Positions 41,130-50,211 of a stretch of 64,000 nucleotides of DNA are shown here, piece after piece. How positions within the stretch are numbered: the first letter of the stretch is position 1; each line of letters begins with the position of its first letter. The DNA is from Pantoea latae. Its GTDB lineage: Bacteria > Pseudomonadota > Gammaproteobacteria > Enterobacterales > Enterobacteriaceae. The stretch is taken from assembly GCF_002077695.1 (NCBI RefSeq), contig NZ_MWUE01000009.1, forward strand, positions 58,562 to 122,561, read 5' to 3'. Below the pieces are notes generated by a model. It had not been told where the DNA came from, made no database searches, and saw nothing but the letters and a program-made list of their open reading frames with translations. The translations under genes were made by a program, and so were the position numbers.

Positions 41130-41423
41130 ATGGAAGTAAAAGATCCTGTTTTTGAATTGCTCAGCAGCCTTGAGCAGATTGTACTGACACGTGATGCAAC
41201 ACCTGCCACAACTGAAATTCAGCTTCAGCCCGCTATGCCAGAGCCGCAACGCCTGCGTGAATTAACCGGTATGAAAGTAGATGAATTTGCCAAAGTGATG
41301 GGCGTCAGCGTCTCCTCGGTTAAAAGCTGGGAAGCGCGACGGACGCGTCCTTCTGCCACGGCGCAGAAACTGATGAAATTGCTGCATGCCAACCCCTATC
41401 TGGGACGGCAGTTACTGGACTAA
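41130..41423 (+). CDS. XRE-family HTH regulator (NadS/antitoxin-like, no partner)
   Basis: A 97-residue protein with a C-terminal helix-turn-helix of the type found in HigA/NadS-like antitoxins: LRELTGMKVDEFAKVMGVS (helices 1-2) and SVSSVKSWEARRTRPSATAQ (recognition helix). The N-terminal 50 residues are acidic and Gln/Pro-rich. TAAGGAG sits 6 bases before the ATG at 41130. No RelE/HigB-type toxin gene is next to it on either side: upstream is non-coding with a large inverted repeat, downstream is a convergent HD protein. It is therefore a solitary regulator or an orphaned antitoxin. DNA target unknown. Confidence 0.82.
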   Translation: MEVKDPVFELLSSLEQIVLTRDATPATTEIQLQPAMPEPQRLRELTGMKVDEFAKVMGVSVSSVKSWEARRTRPSATAQKLMKLLHANPYLGRQLLD

Positions 41424-41440
41424 AAAGAAGAAAAAAAGAG

Positions 41441-41466
41441 AACCCGCCAGAGGCGGGTTTTTTTTT
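41441..41466. terminator. Terminator between the XRE and HD-domain genes
   Basis: AACCCGCC and GGCGGGTT pair around AGA and are followed by nine T on the plus strand, an A-rich tract on the other side giving a T-run on the minus strand too. The T-run overlaps the HD gene's stop codon. Confidence 0.92.
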
Positions 41467-42058
41467 AGCTCAGGCGACTGTATTTTGCCGCCTGCCTGTC
41501 GAACCAGCTTTGCGGCACGTTGTAGGGCGGGGCGCCCAGCTGCGCGATGCCCTGTTCGATGCTGGCGCTGGCCTGGCGCCATAGCTGCGCGTCTCCCTGC
41601 TTCAGCAGGTCAATCTGAATACGTTTCTCTACCAGATAGACCCGCGCGAAGTGGGGATCGAAGCGCACGATAGCGCGCGTGTTGTCGATGATATCGGCCA
41701 GCTTGATGGTTTGCGCCTCAGGCGAGGCCTCTGCGGTGTGGCGAAAATGCGCCAGCTTGCGCGCCGCGCGGTTTTTCGCCTGCGGCTGGGCGCTGTCGGT
41801 GAGCATCTCTACCAGCTGCGCCACGCGCGGGCCAAAATGGGCCGCAATGTCCGCCAGCGTGGTGTCGGTGTCCTCTACCGTATCGTGCAGCCAGGCCGCC
41901 GCCAGCAGCGCCTCGTCCGCGCTGACGCTGCGCACCAGCTCAACCACAGCGGCGGGATGAACGATATAAGGCTCGTCGGTATATTTGCGCCGTTGACCGG
42001 CTTCAGCATGGGCGCGTGTCGCATAGCGTCGCGCCTGCTCTTCCAGAGATTCCAGCAT
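41465..42058 (-). CDS. Small HD-domain alarmone hydrolase-like protein
   Basis: From the ATG at 42058 it has 197 residues dominated by an RSH/MESH1-type HD hydrolase domain. Visible metal and catalytic residues: His34 in [12 protein letters not shown], His58-Asp59 and Glu62-Asp63 in [14 protein letters not shown], and an Asp in [29 protein letters not shown] is the MESH1/SpoT signature. There is no synthetase, TGS or ACT domain, so it resembles stand-alone small alarmone hydrolases. It may degrade (p)ppGpp or a related nucleotide such as NADPH; the substrate is inferred from family only. It is divergent from ohrR, with 63 bases between. A longer frame to 42091 would begin in the promoter region. 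Confidence 0.8.
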   Translation of the reverse strand: MLESLEEQARRYATRAHAEAGQRRKYTDEPYIVHPAAVVELVRSVSADEALLAAAWLHDTVEDTDTTLADIAAHFGPRVAQLVEMLTDSAQPQAKNRAARKLAHFRHTAEASPEAQTIKLADIIDNTRAIVRFDPHFARVYLVEKRIQIDLLKQGDAQLWRQASASIEQGIAQLGAPPYNVPQSWFDRQAAKYSRLS

Positions 42059-42096
42059 GCAAAAGCCCTCGTGATAAAAAGTTGCTTGCAATTATC

Positions 42097-42106
42097 TAGC
42101 GCGCTA
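42097..42106. promoter_or_regulatory. Palindrome between the HD gene and ohrR
   Basis: TAGCGCGCTA is a perfect 10-bp palindrome within the 63-base divergent promoter region, flanked by AT-rich sequence (ATTATC / TTTATA). It is a candidate operator for the adjacent MarR-family OhrR. Confidence 0.45.
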
Positions 42107-42121
42107 TTTATATTTACTGCC

Positions 42122-42586
42122 ATGAACAGTAACCAAAATGACAAAAAAGCGAAGCCAGCGCCACTGTTGGTCAATCAACAGCTCTGTTTCGCGCTCTATT
42201 CCGCCAATCTGGCGATGAATAAAGTCTATCGGCAACTGCTGTCGCAGCTCGATCTCACCTATCCGCAGTATCTGGTGATGCTGGTGCTGTGGGCGCAGGA
42301 CGATCTCACCGTGTCGGAGATTGGGGAGCAGCTGTTTCTCGACTCCGCCACGCTGACGCCGCTGCTGAAGCGGCTGGAGAGCGCCGGGCTGATTAACCGC
42401 CAGCGTTCGCGCCAGGATGAGCGTCAGGTGGTGGTCACGCTGACGGAGCAGGGCCGGGCGCTGCAAAGCCAGGCGAGCGCCATTCCGGAGACGGTACAGT
42501 GCGCGACGGCCTGCGACGACGCCACGCTGCTGGCGCTGAAGAACGAACTCGATTTACTGCGCGACAATCTGAACCGGTCGCGTTGA
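42122..42586 (+). CDS. ohrR: Organic peroxide sensor OhrR (MarR family, 2-Cys)
   Basis: Redox-sensing repressor of ohr. The 154 residues carry the winged-helix core [23 protein letters not shown] sequence ([20 protein letters not shown]) and [19 protein letters not shown] in the wing. The peroxidatic cysteine is Cys22 in [11 protein letters not shown]; Cys127 and Cys131 near the C-terminus (VQCATAC) match the positions of the resolving Cys in Xanthomonas OhrR, so it should be a 2-Cys regulator that forms a disulfide. The ATG at 42122 has no obvious ribosome site, and the frame is open upstream, so the start is only probable. ohr follows 90 bases downstream. Confidence 0.9.
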   Translation: MNSNQNDKKAKPAPLLVNQQLCFALYSANLAMNKVYRQLLSQLDLTYPQYLVMLVLWAQDDLTVSEIGEQLFLDSATLTPLLKRLESAGLINRQRSRQDERQVVVTLTEQGRALQSQASAIPETVQCATACDDATLLALKNELDLLRDNLNRSR

Positions 42587-42633
42587 GGATTTACCGGGCG
42601 CTCGCGCCCGCTAAAACAGCTGCTACACTTATA

Positions 42634-42651
42634 TTAATCGCGTGCGATTAA
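42634..42651. promoter_or_regulatory. Candidate OhrR operator upstream of ohr
   Basis: TTAATCGC-GT-GCGATTAA is a perfect inverted repeat in the ohrR-ohr gap, 25 bases before the ohr ATG, in the expected promoter region. MarR-family dimers bind such palindromes. Confidence 0.68.
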
Positions 42652-42675
42652 ATCGTTTAAAACAGAGAGGAAGTT

Positions 42676-43104
<429 letters not shown>

Positions 43105-43111
43105 GTTTGTA

Positions 43112-43131
43112 CGGGCCCCGATGCGGGCCCG
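43112..43131 (+). terminator. Hairpin after ohr
   Basis: CGGGCCC and GGGCCCG pair around CGATGC, shortly after the ohr stop; only a weak T-containing tail (CTCCTGTTTCC) follows. Possible terminator. Confidence 0.55.
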
Positions 43132-43347
43132 CTCCTGTTTCCTGCGCTCTCTCCCTCTTTTCTGGCCTGTCTGGTTAATTTGTGTTCTACTGAGCCGCCT
43201 CGTGAAAGAGCCGTCCGATCCCGTTCAGATTCTTCCTGTTCGTCAAGAAATCGTCATGTCTCTGCGCTAATTAAGCGAACTCTTCTGCGTTGCGGTAGTC
43301 ACAATAGCGTTCAACATCGTGCTCCAGCCCCGGGAAAACCCTTTAAG

Positions 43348-45117
43348 ATGAATTACATAAAGACCATAACCCAGCAAAAGCTGTCGCTGCTGCTGGCGTT
43401 ATACATCGGCATTTTGCTTAACCTGCCGATTTTTTACCGTCGCTTTGACGGCTTTTTAACCAAATCGACCGTGACCAACTGGCTGACCGCAGTGACCGAA
43501 GTGATGGCCATTGTGGTGCTGACCTTTTTCCTGATGCGTTTGCTGTCGCTGGGTGGCAAACGTTTGTATCGTGTGCTGGCGACGCTGCTGGTGCTGATTT
43601 CCGTCGCTGCTGCCTACTACATGGCCTTTTTCAATGTGGTGATCGGCTACGGCATCGTCGCGTCGGTGATGACCACCGACGTCGATTTGTCGAAAGAGGT
43701 GGTCGGCCTGCATTTTGTGCTGTGGATGGTCGCCGTCAGCGCGCTGCCGCTGCTGATGATCTGGCGTAACAATCTCAGCCAGACGCTGATTGAGCAGCTG
43801 CGTACGCCCGGCCAGCGTCTTAAGCCAGCGCTGATGATGCTGCTTTGCGTGGCGCTGGTGTGGCTGCCGATCCGCTATTTCGACAAGCTGCAAAAAGCCA
43901 ACGAAGAGATCACCAATATCGATCTGCCGAGCTACGGCGGCGTGGTGGCGCACTCTTATCTGCCGTCGAACTGGCTGGCGGCGGTAGGGCTGTTTGCCTG
44001 GACGCGTATCGACGAGACGCTGGATAGTCAGGAGCTGCTCGATCCGGCGAAGAAATTTACCTATGTCGCGCCGCCGGGCATCGACGACACCTACGTGGTG
44101 TTCGTCATCGGCGAGACCACGCGCTGGGATCATATGGGCATGCTGGGCTACGGCCGCGATACCACGCCGAAGCTGTCGAAAGAGAAGAATCTGGTGGCGT
44201 TCCGCGGCGAGTCGTGCGACACCGCCACCAAGCTGTCGCTGCGCTGTATGTTTGTGCGCGAGGGCGGCACCGAGGAGAGTCCGGGCCGCACGCTGAAAGA
44301 GAAGAATATTTTCGCCGTGATGAAGGAGCTGGGCTTTTCGTCCGAGCTGTTCGCCATGCAGAGCGAGGTGTGGTTTTACGATAACGCGGAAGTGAATAAC
44401 TTTGCCTTCCGCGAGCAGATTGGCTCGGAGCCGCACAACGCAGGCAAGTCGGTGGACGATATGCTGCTGGTGCCGGAGCTGAAGGCGTCGCTGGATCGTT
44501 ATCCGCACGGCAAGCATCTGGTGGTGCTGCATACCAAAGGCTCGCACTATCTCTATTCGCAGCGCTATCCGCGCAGTTTCGCGCGCTATCAGCCGGAGTG
44601 TATGGGCGTGGATGAGACCTGCAGTAAGGCGCAGCTGATCAACGCCTACGATAACTCGATTCTCTATGTCGACACCATGCTGGACAGCGTGCTGGATCAG
44701 CTGCGCGACAAGAAAGCGATTGTGTTTTACGCCGCCGACCACGGTGAGTCGATCAGCGAGAATACCCATCTGCACGGCACGCCGCGCGAGCTGGCGCCGC
44801 CGGAGCAGTTCCGCGTGCCGATGATGGTGTGGGCGTCGGATAAGTATCTGGCTGATGCCAACAACCGCGCGAATTTCGAGCGTTTACAGGCGCAGCAGCG
44901 CGTCGGCAAGACGCATCGTCACGTTGAGCTGTTCGATACCATTCTCGGTTGTCTGGGGTATACCTCGCCGAACGGCGGCATTAAGGCGGCGAATAACTGG
45001 TGTCAGGCGCCGGTTTCGTCGCACAGCGACGCGCGGGATGTGACTGAGAAGCACCAGAATTTTGGCGGGCAGGCTGCTTTCCAGGCGAACGCGGCTAAAC
45101 CGCTAAAAAGCGGTTGA
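43348..45117 (+). CDS. eptB: Kdo2-lipid A phosphoethanolamine 7''-transferase
   Basis: Inner-membrane enzyme with a periplasmic alkaline-phosphatase-like domain; adds phosphoethanolamine to the outer Kdo of LPS. From the ATG at 43348 it has 589 residues, [20 protein letters not shown], like E. coli EptB (563). Five membrane helices occupy about 1-170. The sulfatase-like domain has [20 protein letters not shown] with the nucleophile Thr, [39 protein letters not shown] and [20 protein letters not shown] with metal ligands. The C-terminus is about 20 residues longer than in E. coli. In this position next to proK, as in E. coli. An upstream in-frame extension to 43180 is unsupported. Confidence 0.95.
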   Translation: MNYIKTITQQKLSLLLALYIGILLNLPIFYRRFDGFLTKSTVTNWLTAVTEVMAIVVLTFFLMRLLSLGGKRLYRVLATLLVLISVAAAYYMAFFNVVIGYGIVASVMTTDVDLSKEVVGLHFVLWMVAVSALPLLMIWRNNLSQTLIEQLRTPGQRLKPALMMLLCVALVWLPIRYFDKLQKANEEITNIDLPSYGGVVAHSYLPSNWLAAVGLFAWTRIDETLDSQELLDPAKKFTYVAPPGIDDTYVVFVIGETTRWDHMGMLGYGRDTTPKLSKEKNLVAFRGESCDTATKLSLRCMFVREGGTEESPGRTLKEKNIFAVMKELGFSSELFAMQSEVWFYDNAEVNNFAFREQIGSEPHNAGKSVDDMLLVPELKASLDRYPHGKHLVVLHTKGSHYLYSQRYPRSFARYQPECMGVDETCSKAQLINAYDNSILYVDTMLDSVLDQLRDKKAIVFYAADHGESISENTHLHGTPRELAPPEQFRVPMMVWASDKYLADANNRANFERLQAQQRVGKTHRHVELFDTILGCLGYTSPNGGIKAANNWCQAPVSSHSDARDVTEKHQNFGGQAAFQANAAKPLKSG

Positions 45118-45128
45118 CGCTGAAAGGT

Positions 45129-45148
45129 GGGCGCAGTAACATGCGCCC
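45129..45148 (+). terminator. Hairpin between eptB and proK
   Basis: GGGCGCA and TGCGCCC pair perfectly around a 6-base loop, between eptB and the tRNA gene. No T-run; may separate the eptB mRNA from the tRNA transcript. Confidence 0.5.
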
Positions 45149-45152
45149 CCAT

Positions 45153-45229
<77 letters not shown>

Positions 45230-45238
45230 GATTTAAGA

Positions 45239-45267
45239 AACCTGCTTGAAAAAGCAGGTTTTTTTTC
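45239..45267 (+). terminator. proK terminator
   Basis: AACCTGCTT and AAGCAGGTT pair around GAAA and are followed by eight T; strong intrinsic terminator. Confidence 0.94.
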
Positions 45268-45357
45268 GTCTGTAGCAAAAGAGGGCTGCGAGCTGTGTGC
45301 CGACGCGCATGACATGAGCGGATCGCAAAGTCGCTGTACGCATCCCTGCGCGCTCGG

Positions 45358-45379
45358 CCCGCGACATCCTTGTCGCGGG
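45358..45379. repeat. Perfect 9-bp hairpin in the proK-dppA gap
   Basis: CCCGCGACA and TGTCGCGGG pair around TCCT. Its right arm is the beginning of the first 69-nt direct repeat copy. Confidence 0.7.
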
Positions 45380-45438
45380 ACGCTTTGCTCTTCCGCCCAT
45401 ATCATTCGCGTTTTAGCTAAAGAGCTGCCTGTTTGAAT
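45370..45438. repeat. 69-nt direct repeat, copy 1
   Basis: Starts TTGTCGCGGGACGCTTTGCT and ends CCTGTTTGAAT. Copy 2 is at 45467-45535; the first 26 and last 10 bases are identical, with about a dozen differences in between. No coding sense seen. Confidence 0.85.
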
Positions 45439-45466
45439 GACGGCGCTGGAGATGCGTTCTTTCGCT

Positions 45467-45535
45467 TTGTCGCGGGACGCTTTGCTCTTCCGTCCATGCC
45501 ATCCGCGTTTAAGCTCCGGTGCGGCCTGTTTGAAT
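45467..45535. repeat. 69-nt direct repeat, copy 2
   Basis: Second copy of the repeat, 97 bases after the start of copy 1, in the same direction. The differing bases are clustered in the middle. Function unknown. Confidence 0.85.
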
Positions 45536-46321
45536 TACTGCTGCAGCATCTATCCGTGTTATCTATATTTGCCCTTGTTCCACGTTTTCTCGCCCGGCAT
45601 TAATTTACTGCTAGACAAAAACTGTTGCGGCCAAAAGCGTCATTCGCATAAGTTTTTATGAGGCATTAACAGCGAGTATCGAACCATTCCGTTACCTCTT
45701 TTTCGACAAAATATCGTCGGTGATAATTTCTGCTTTTCTCTGCCGTTTTATGAGAAACCCAACGAAATCCCTCTTTGCCGCCGCCTGAGCGCGTTTCCTT
45801 CGATTATTCCCCTTTTTCGCGCGCTATCACGCGCTGCATCAGGCCCAGACGCTTATTTCGCATCACGTTTTTCTTATGACCTTTTTTATCGTCATGCTGA
45901 TTGCTTATGCCTGTATCCCAGCATTTTCCACTGCCTGGACGCGATAACGCACGCTAAATCGTTCAGTTATTCAACATTTATCGGGTAAGCGCCGCTGTTT
46001 TTTAGCGGTGAGAATCACTGTCAATTATCCCCTGGGTTAGTGGGATATCTGGTTTGCCGGCGAAAAGCGCTGTGCAATATCCGGCAATTAAGCGTAAAGG
46101 CTTTTTTTTACCGTTGCTTGCTATTCCTCACACTCTGTGTAAATAACTCGCGGCTGTATTGACGTTCATTGCAACTGTTGACAAATTGATGCGTCAATAA
46201 AGTTGCAGAAGCGGCGTGATCCGGCAGTTTCCACGGCGTCGGAAAAACACAACAAGAACGCTCCGCACTTTCGACCATGTCAGTGGTCTGCCTGAACCGC
46301 ATAAAAAAAACAGAGGTCGGG
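45536..46321 (+). other. Long non-coding region upstream of dppA
   Basis: About 790 bases with no supported gene. It must contain the dppA promoter; TTGACA at 46177-46182 is a plausible -35 within GTTGACAAATTGATGCGTCAA, but I see no convincing -10 at the right distance. The dppA leader that follows is at least partly regulatory. No tRNA or mobile-element ends seen. Confidence 0.45.
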
Positions 46322-46345
46322 CAATACACACAACAACACATCACA
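46322..46345 (+). promoter_or_regulatory. CA-rich GcvB-type sRNA target in the dppA leader
   Basis: CAATACACACAACAACACAT followed by CACA is a run of C and A, ending 14 bases before the dppA ATG. The GU-rich R1 region of the GcvB sRNA pairs with such sequences in dppA and oppA mRNAs in E. coli and Salmonella. The gcvB gene itself is outside the window. Confidence 0.75.
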
Positions 46346-46358
46346 ATGGAGCAAAAGC

Positions 46359-47969
46359 ATGATCAACTCCCTGGCCAAATCCAGGATGCTGAAGGTCGGT
46401 CTGAGCCTGATTGCTATGACCGTCGCCGCAGGTGTTCAGGCAAAAACCCTCGTTTACTGTTCAGAAGGCTCGCCGGAAGGCTTCAACCCGCAGCTGTTCA
46501 CCTCTGGCACCACCTATGACGCCAGCTCTGTGCCGATCTATAACCGTCTGGTTGAGTTCAAAATCGGCACCACCGAGCTGCAGCCTGGCCTGGCGGAAAA
46601 ATGGGACGTCAGCGCAGACGGCAAAACCTATACGTTCCACCTGCGTCAGGGCGTGAAGTGGCAGACCACCAAAGATTTCAAACCGACGCGTGAGTTCAAC
46701 GCCGACGACGTGGTGTTCTCTTTCGAGCGTCAGCTGGATAAAAACAACAGCTATCACGGCGTCTCTGGCGGCAGCTACGAATACTTCGAAGGCATGGACA
46801 TGCCGAAGCTGATCGGCAAGGTCGAAAAAGTTGACGACCATACCGTACGCTTTACGCTGACACGCCCGGAAGCGCCGTTCCTCGCCGACCTCGGTATGGA
46901 CTTCGCGTCGATCCTGTCGAAAGAGTATGCGGACAACATGCAGAAAGCCGGCACGCCGGAGAAGCTGGATCTGAACCCGGTCGGCACCGGTCCGTTCGTG
47001 CTGCAGCAGTATCAGAAAGACTCCCGCATTCTGTATAAGGCCAACCCGGATTTCTGGGGCACTAAGCCAAAAATCGATCGTCTGGTCTTCTCTATTACCC
47101 CAGATGCCTCTGTGCGCTACGCCAAGCTGCAGAAAGGCGAGTGCCAGGTGATGCCGTATCCAAACCCGGCCGACATCGCCAGCATGAAGAAAGACACCAA
47201 AATCAACCTGATGGAACAGCCTGGCCTGAACGTCGGCTACCTCTCGTTCAACACCGAGAAGAAGCCGATGGATAACGTCAAGGTGCGTCAGGCGCTGACC
47301 ATGGCGGTGAACAAGCAGGCGATTATCGACGCCGTCTATCAGGGCGCAGGCCAGGCCGCGAAAAACCTGATCCCGCCGACCATGTGGGGCTACAACGACG
47401 CGATCCAGGACTACGCCTACGATCCGGAAAAAGCCAAAGCGCTGCTGAAAGAAGCAGGCCTGCCGGACGGCTTCTCTATCGACCTGTGGGCGATGCCGGT
47501 TCAGCGTCCTTACAACCCGAACGCGCGCCGCATGGCGGAGATGGTTCAGGCTGACTGGGCGAAGATCGGCGTGAAAGCCAAAATCGTCACCTACGAGTGG
47601 GGTGAATACCTGAAGCGCGCCAAAGCGGGCGAGCATCAGTCGGTGATGATGGGCTGGACCGGCGACAACGGGGATCCGGACAACTTCTTCGCCACGCTGT
47701 TTAGCTGCGCGGCGGCAAAAGATGGCTCCAACTACTCTCGCTGGTGCTACAAGCCGTTTGAAGATCTGATCCAGCCGGCGCGCGCCGAAGCGGACCACAA
47801 TAAACGTATCGAGCTTTATAAGCAGGCGCAGGTGGTGATGCATGACCAGGCGCCGGCGCTGATTATCGCGCACTCCACCGTCTTTGAGCCGGTGAGCAAA
47901 AAAGTCTCTGGCTACGTGGTCGATCCGTTAGGCAAACACCACTTCGAAAACGTCGATATCCAGGAATAA
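46359..47969 (+). CDS. dppA: Periplasmic dipeptide-binding protein DppA
   Basis: High-affinity periplasmic receptor for dipeptides (also haem and delta-aminolevulinate in E. coli) feeding DppBCDF. The 536 residues have a signal peptide of about 29 (cut after GVQA, mature KTLVYCSEGSPEGF). Solute-binding family 5 motifs: FNPQLFTSGTTYDASSVPIY, LAEKWDVSADGKTYTFHLRQ and GWTGDNGDPDNFFATLFSCA. Cysteines paired as in E. coli DppA. It is preceded by a CA-rich leader and followed by exclusive hairpins, so it is probably made in excess of the rest of the operon. Confidence 0.97.
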   Translation: MINSLAKSRMLKVGLSLIAMTVAAGVQAKTLVYCSEGSPEGFNPQLFTSGTTYDASSVPIYNRLVEFKIGTTELQPGLAEKWDVSADGKTYTFHLRQGVKWQTTKDFKPTREFNADDVVFSFERQLDKNNSYHGVSGGSYEYFEGMDMPKLIGKVEKVDDHTVRFTLTRPEAPFLADLGMDFASILSKEYADNMQKAGTPEKLDLNPVGTGPFVLQQYQKDSRILYKANPDFWGTKPKIDRLVFSITPDASVRYAKLQKGECQVMPYPNPADIASMKKDTKINLMEQPGLNVGYLSFNTEKKPMDNVKVRQALTMAVNKQAIIDAVYQGAGQAAKNLIPPTMWGYNDAIQDYAYDPEKAKALLKEAGLPDGFSIDLWAMPVQRPYNPNARRMAEMVQADWAKIGVKAKIVTYEWGEYLKRAKAGEHQSVMMGWTGDNGDPDNFFATLFSCAAAKDGSNYSRWCYKPFEDLIQPARAEADHNKRIELYKQAQVVMHDQAPALIIAHSTVFEPVSKKVSGYVVDPLGKHHFENVDIQE

Positions 47970-47978
47970 TTCCTGCGT

Positions 47979-48024
47979 CAGGGGCCGGCCCGTTCGGCCC
48001 CTGAGCGGGCGCTGGCCCGCTCAG
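47979..48024 (+). promoter_or_regulatory. Overlapping hairpins after dppA
   Basis: Stem 1 pairs CAGGGGCC with GGCCCCTG (47979-48003); stem 2 pairs CTGAGCGGGC with GCCCGCTCAG (48001-48024). They share CTG at 48001-48003, so full formation of one excludes the ends of the other. They lie 10 bases after the dppA stop and likely protect dppA mRNA or reduce read-through, the role that REP elements play in similar operons. Confidence 0.75.
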
Positions 48025-48268
48025 ACGACGCGCTTGTTCGGCTAACTTCTTCGAATAAACCCAACATCTTCGCGCTGCAGGAAAGCGGCGAGCCAACTCC
48101 TCTTCGCCGTTTGCGGCTGCAAGCGTCGGGTGGAGGTCGCCGCGCCTGTACCGTGAAAGATGACGGTGAAACGCACTTTGCGTCGCGTCCAGGCGCTTGC
48201 CTGAACGCGAGTTGTGAGCAATAGATCCCGCGCCTCGTTGCGGCGGGAAACGACTGAGAATCCGGCTT
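48025..48268 (+). other. dppA-dppB intercistronic region
   Basis: No gene seen in the remaining 244 bases of a 299-base gap, unusually long inside an operon. It contains further GC-rich self-complementary pieces (for example CGCGCCTCGTTGCGGCGGG). dppB's ATG at 48269 is preceded by GAATCCGGCTT, a weak ribosome site. Confidence 0.45.
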
Positions 48269-49288
48269 ATGCTGCAGTTCATACTCCGACGTCTGGGACT
48301 TGTCATCCCGACATTTATCGGTATCACCCTGTTGACCTTCGCGTTCGTGCATATGATCCCCGGCGATCCGGTGTTGATCATGGCGGGCGAACGCGGGATC
48401 TCCCCGGAACGTCACGCCCAGCTGATGGCGGCCTTCGGCCTCGACCAGCCGCTGTGGAAACAGTACGTTCACTACATTTACGGCGTGCTGCATGGCGATC
48501 TGGGCATTTCGCTCAAGAGCCGCATCCCGGTATGGGATGAGTTCGTGCCGCGCTTTAAAGCCACGCTGGAGTTGGGCATCTGCGCCATGATTTTCGCCGT
48601 CGCCGTCGGTATTCCGGTCGGTGTGATCGCGGCGGTGAAGCGCGGTTCGATCTTCGACCACACCGCGGTCGGCATCTCCCTGACCGGCTATTCGATGCCG
48701 ATTTTCTGGTGGGGCATCATGCTGATTATGCTGGTGTCGGTGCAGCTTAACCTGACGCCGGTTTCCGGCCGCGTCAGCGACACCGTGTTCCTCGACGACA
48801 GCAATCCGCTCACCGGCTTTATGCTGATCGACACCCTCTTCTGGGGCGAAGCGGGCGACTTTAAAGACGCGGTGATGCATATGATCCTGCCGGCCATCGT
48901 GCTCGGCACCATTCCGCTGGCGGTGATTGTGCGTATGACGCGCTCGGCGATGCTGGAGGTGCTGGGCGAGGATTATATCCGCACCGCGCGCGCCAAAGGG
49001 CTGACGCGCATGCGCGTTATCGTGGTTCATGCGCTGCGCAACGCCATGCTGCCGGTGGTCACGGTGATTGGTTTGCAGGTCGGCACGCTGCTGGCGGGCG
49101 CCATCCTGACGGAAACCATCTTCTCCTGGCCGGGCCTCGGCCGCTGGCTGATTGAAGCGCTGCAGCGCCGCGACTATCCGGTGGTGCAGGGCGGCGTGCT
49201 GCTGACTGCGGTGCTGATTATCCTGGTCAACCTGCTGGTTGATCTGCTGTACGGCGTGGTCAATCCGCGCATACGACACAAGAAATAA
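48269..49288 (+). CDS. dppB: Dipeptide ABC transporter permease DppB
   Basis: Inner-membrane permease subunit of the dipeptide importer. The 339 residues show six membrane helices, starting MLQFILRRLGLVIPTFIGIT. The EAA loop that contacts the ATPases is EDYIRTARAKGLTRMRVIVVH with HALRNAMLPVVTVIGLQVG. Length equals E. coli DppB (339). It is 9 bases upstream of dppC. Confidence 0.97.
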   Translation: MLQFILRRLGLVIPTFIGITLLTFAFVHMIPGDPVLIMAGERGISPERHAQLMAAFGLDQPLWKQYVHYIYGVLHGDLGISLKSRIPVWDEFVPRFKATLELGICAMIFAVAVGIPVGVIAAVKRGSIFDHTAVGISLTGYSMPIFWWGIMLIMLVSVQLNLTPVSGRVSDTVFLDDSNPLTGFMLIDTLFWGEAGDFKDAVMHMILPAIVLGTIPLAVIVRMTRSAMLEVLGEDYIRTARAKGLTRMRVIVVHALRNAMLPVVTVIGLQVGTLLAGAILTETIFSWPGLGRWLIEALQRRDYPVVQGGVLLTAVLIILVNLLVDLLYGVVNPRIRHKK

Positions 49289-49297
49289 GGGGGCGTC

Positions 49298-50200
49298 ATG
49301 TCTGTTGTTGATCCCGCAAGCGTACCCGCTGCACCCAAGCCGATGACCCCCATCCAGGAGTTCTGGCACTATTTTAAACGTAACAAAGGCGCGGTCGTTG
49401 GTCTGGTCTATGTGGTGCTGATGCTGCTGATCGCCATCTTCGCCGGCGCGCTGGCGCCGCACGCGCCCGCAGAGCAGTTCCGCGACGCGCTGCTGCATCC
49501 GCCGGTCTGGCAGGAAGGCGGCAGCTGGAGCTATATCCTCGGCACCGACGACGTGGGCCGCGACGTGCTGTCGCGCCTGATGTACGGCGCGCGCCTGTCG
49601 CTGCTGGTGGGCTGTATGGTGGTGGTGCTGTCGCTGATCCTCGGCGTGGTATTCGGCCTGCTGGCGGGCTACCTCGGCGGCGTGGTGGACGCCACCATTA
49701 TGCGCGTGGTGGATATTATGCTGGCGCTGCCGAGCCTGCTGCTGGCGCTGGTGCTGGTGGCGATATTCGGGCCGTCGATCGTGAACGCCTCTATCGCGCT
49801 GACCTTTGTCGCGCTGCCGCACTATATCCGTCTCACCCGCGCCGCGGTGCTGGTCGAGGTCAACCGCGACTACGTTACCGCGTCCAGCGTGGCGGGCGCG
49901 GGCATGCTGCGTCAGATGTTCGTCAATATTCTGCCTAACTGTCTGGCACCGCTGATCGTACAGGCGTCGCTGGGCTTCTCCAACGCCATTCTCGATATGG
50001 CGGCGTTGGGCTTTCTCGGTATGGGTGCGCAGCCGCCGACGCCGGAGTGGGGCACCATGCTCTCCGACGTGTTGCAGTATGCGCAAAGCGCCTGGTGGGT
50101 GGTGACCTTTCCCGGTCTGACTATTCTGCTCACCGTGCTGGCGTTTAACCTGATGGGCGACGGCTTGCGCGACGCCCTCGACCCGAAACTCAAGCAGTAA
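49298..50200 (+). CDS. dppC: Dipeptide ABC transporter permease DppC
   Basis: Second permease subunit. The 300 residues (E. coli 300) start with a cytosolic segment containing [20 protein letters not shown], then six membrane helices. The conserved periplasmic-entry block is [20 protein letters not shown], and the EAA loop lies around [20 protein letters not shown]. Short spacing on both sides shows it is co-transcribed with dppB and dppD. Confidence 0.97.
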   Translation: MSVVDPASVPAAPKPMTPIQEFWHYFKRNKGAVVGLVYVVLMLLIAIFAGALAPHAPAEQFRDALLHPPVWQEGGSWSYILGTDDVGRDVLSRLMYGARLSLLVGCMVVVLSLILGVVFGLLAGYLGGVVDATIMRVVDIMLALPSLLLALVLVAIFGPSIVNASIALTFVALPHYIRLTRAAVLVEVNRDYVTASSVAGAGMLRQMFVNILPNCLAPLIVQASLGFSNAILDMAALGFLGMGAQPPTPEWGTMLSDVLQYAQSAWWVVTFPGLTILLTVLAFNLMGDGLRDALDPKLKQ

Positions 50201-50211
50201 GAGGCACCGAG

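Noticed and set aside
41130..42058. Toxin-antitoxin pair formed by the XRE gene and the HD-domain gene
   Set aside because: The genes are convergent with a terminator between them and the HD protein has intact hydrolase motifs, not a RelE/HigB fold.
45437..45661. 74-codon open frame overlapping the 69-nt direct repeat
   Set aside because: No ribosome site and no similarity between the repeat copies at protein level in the same frame.
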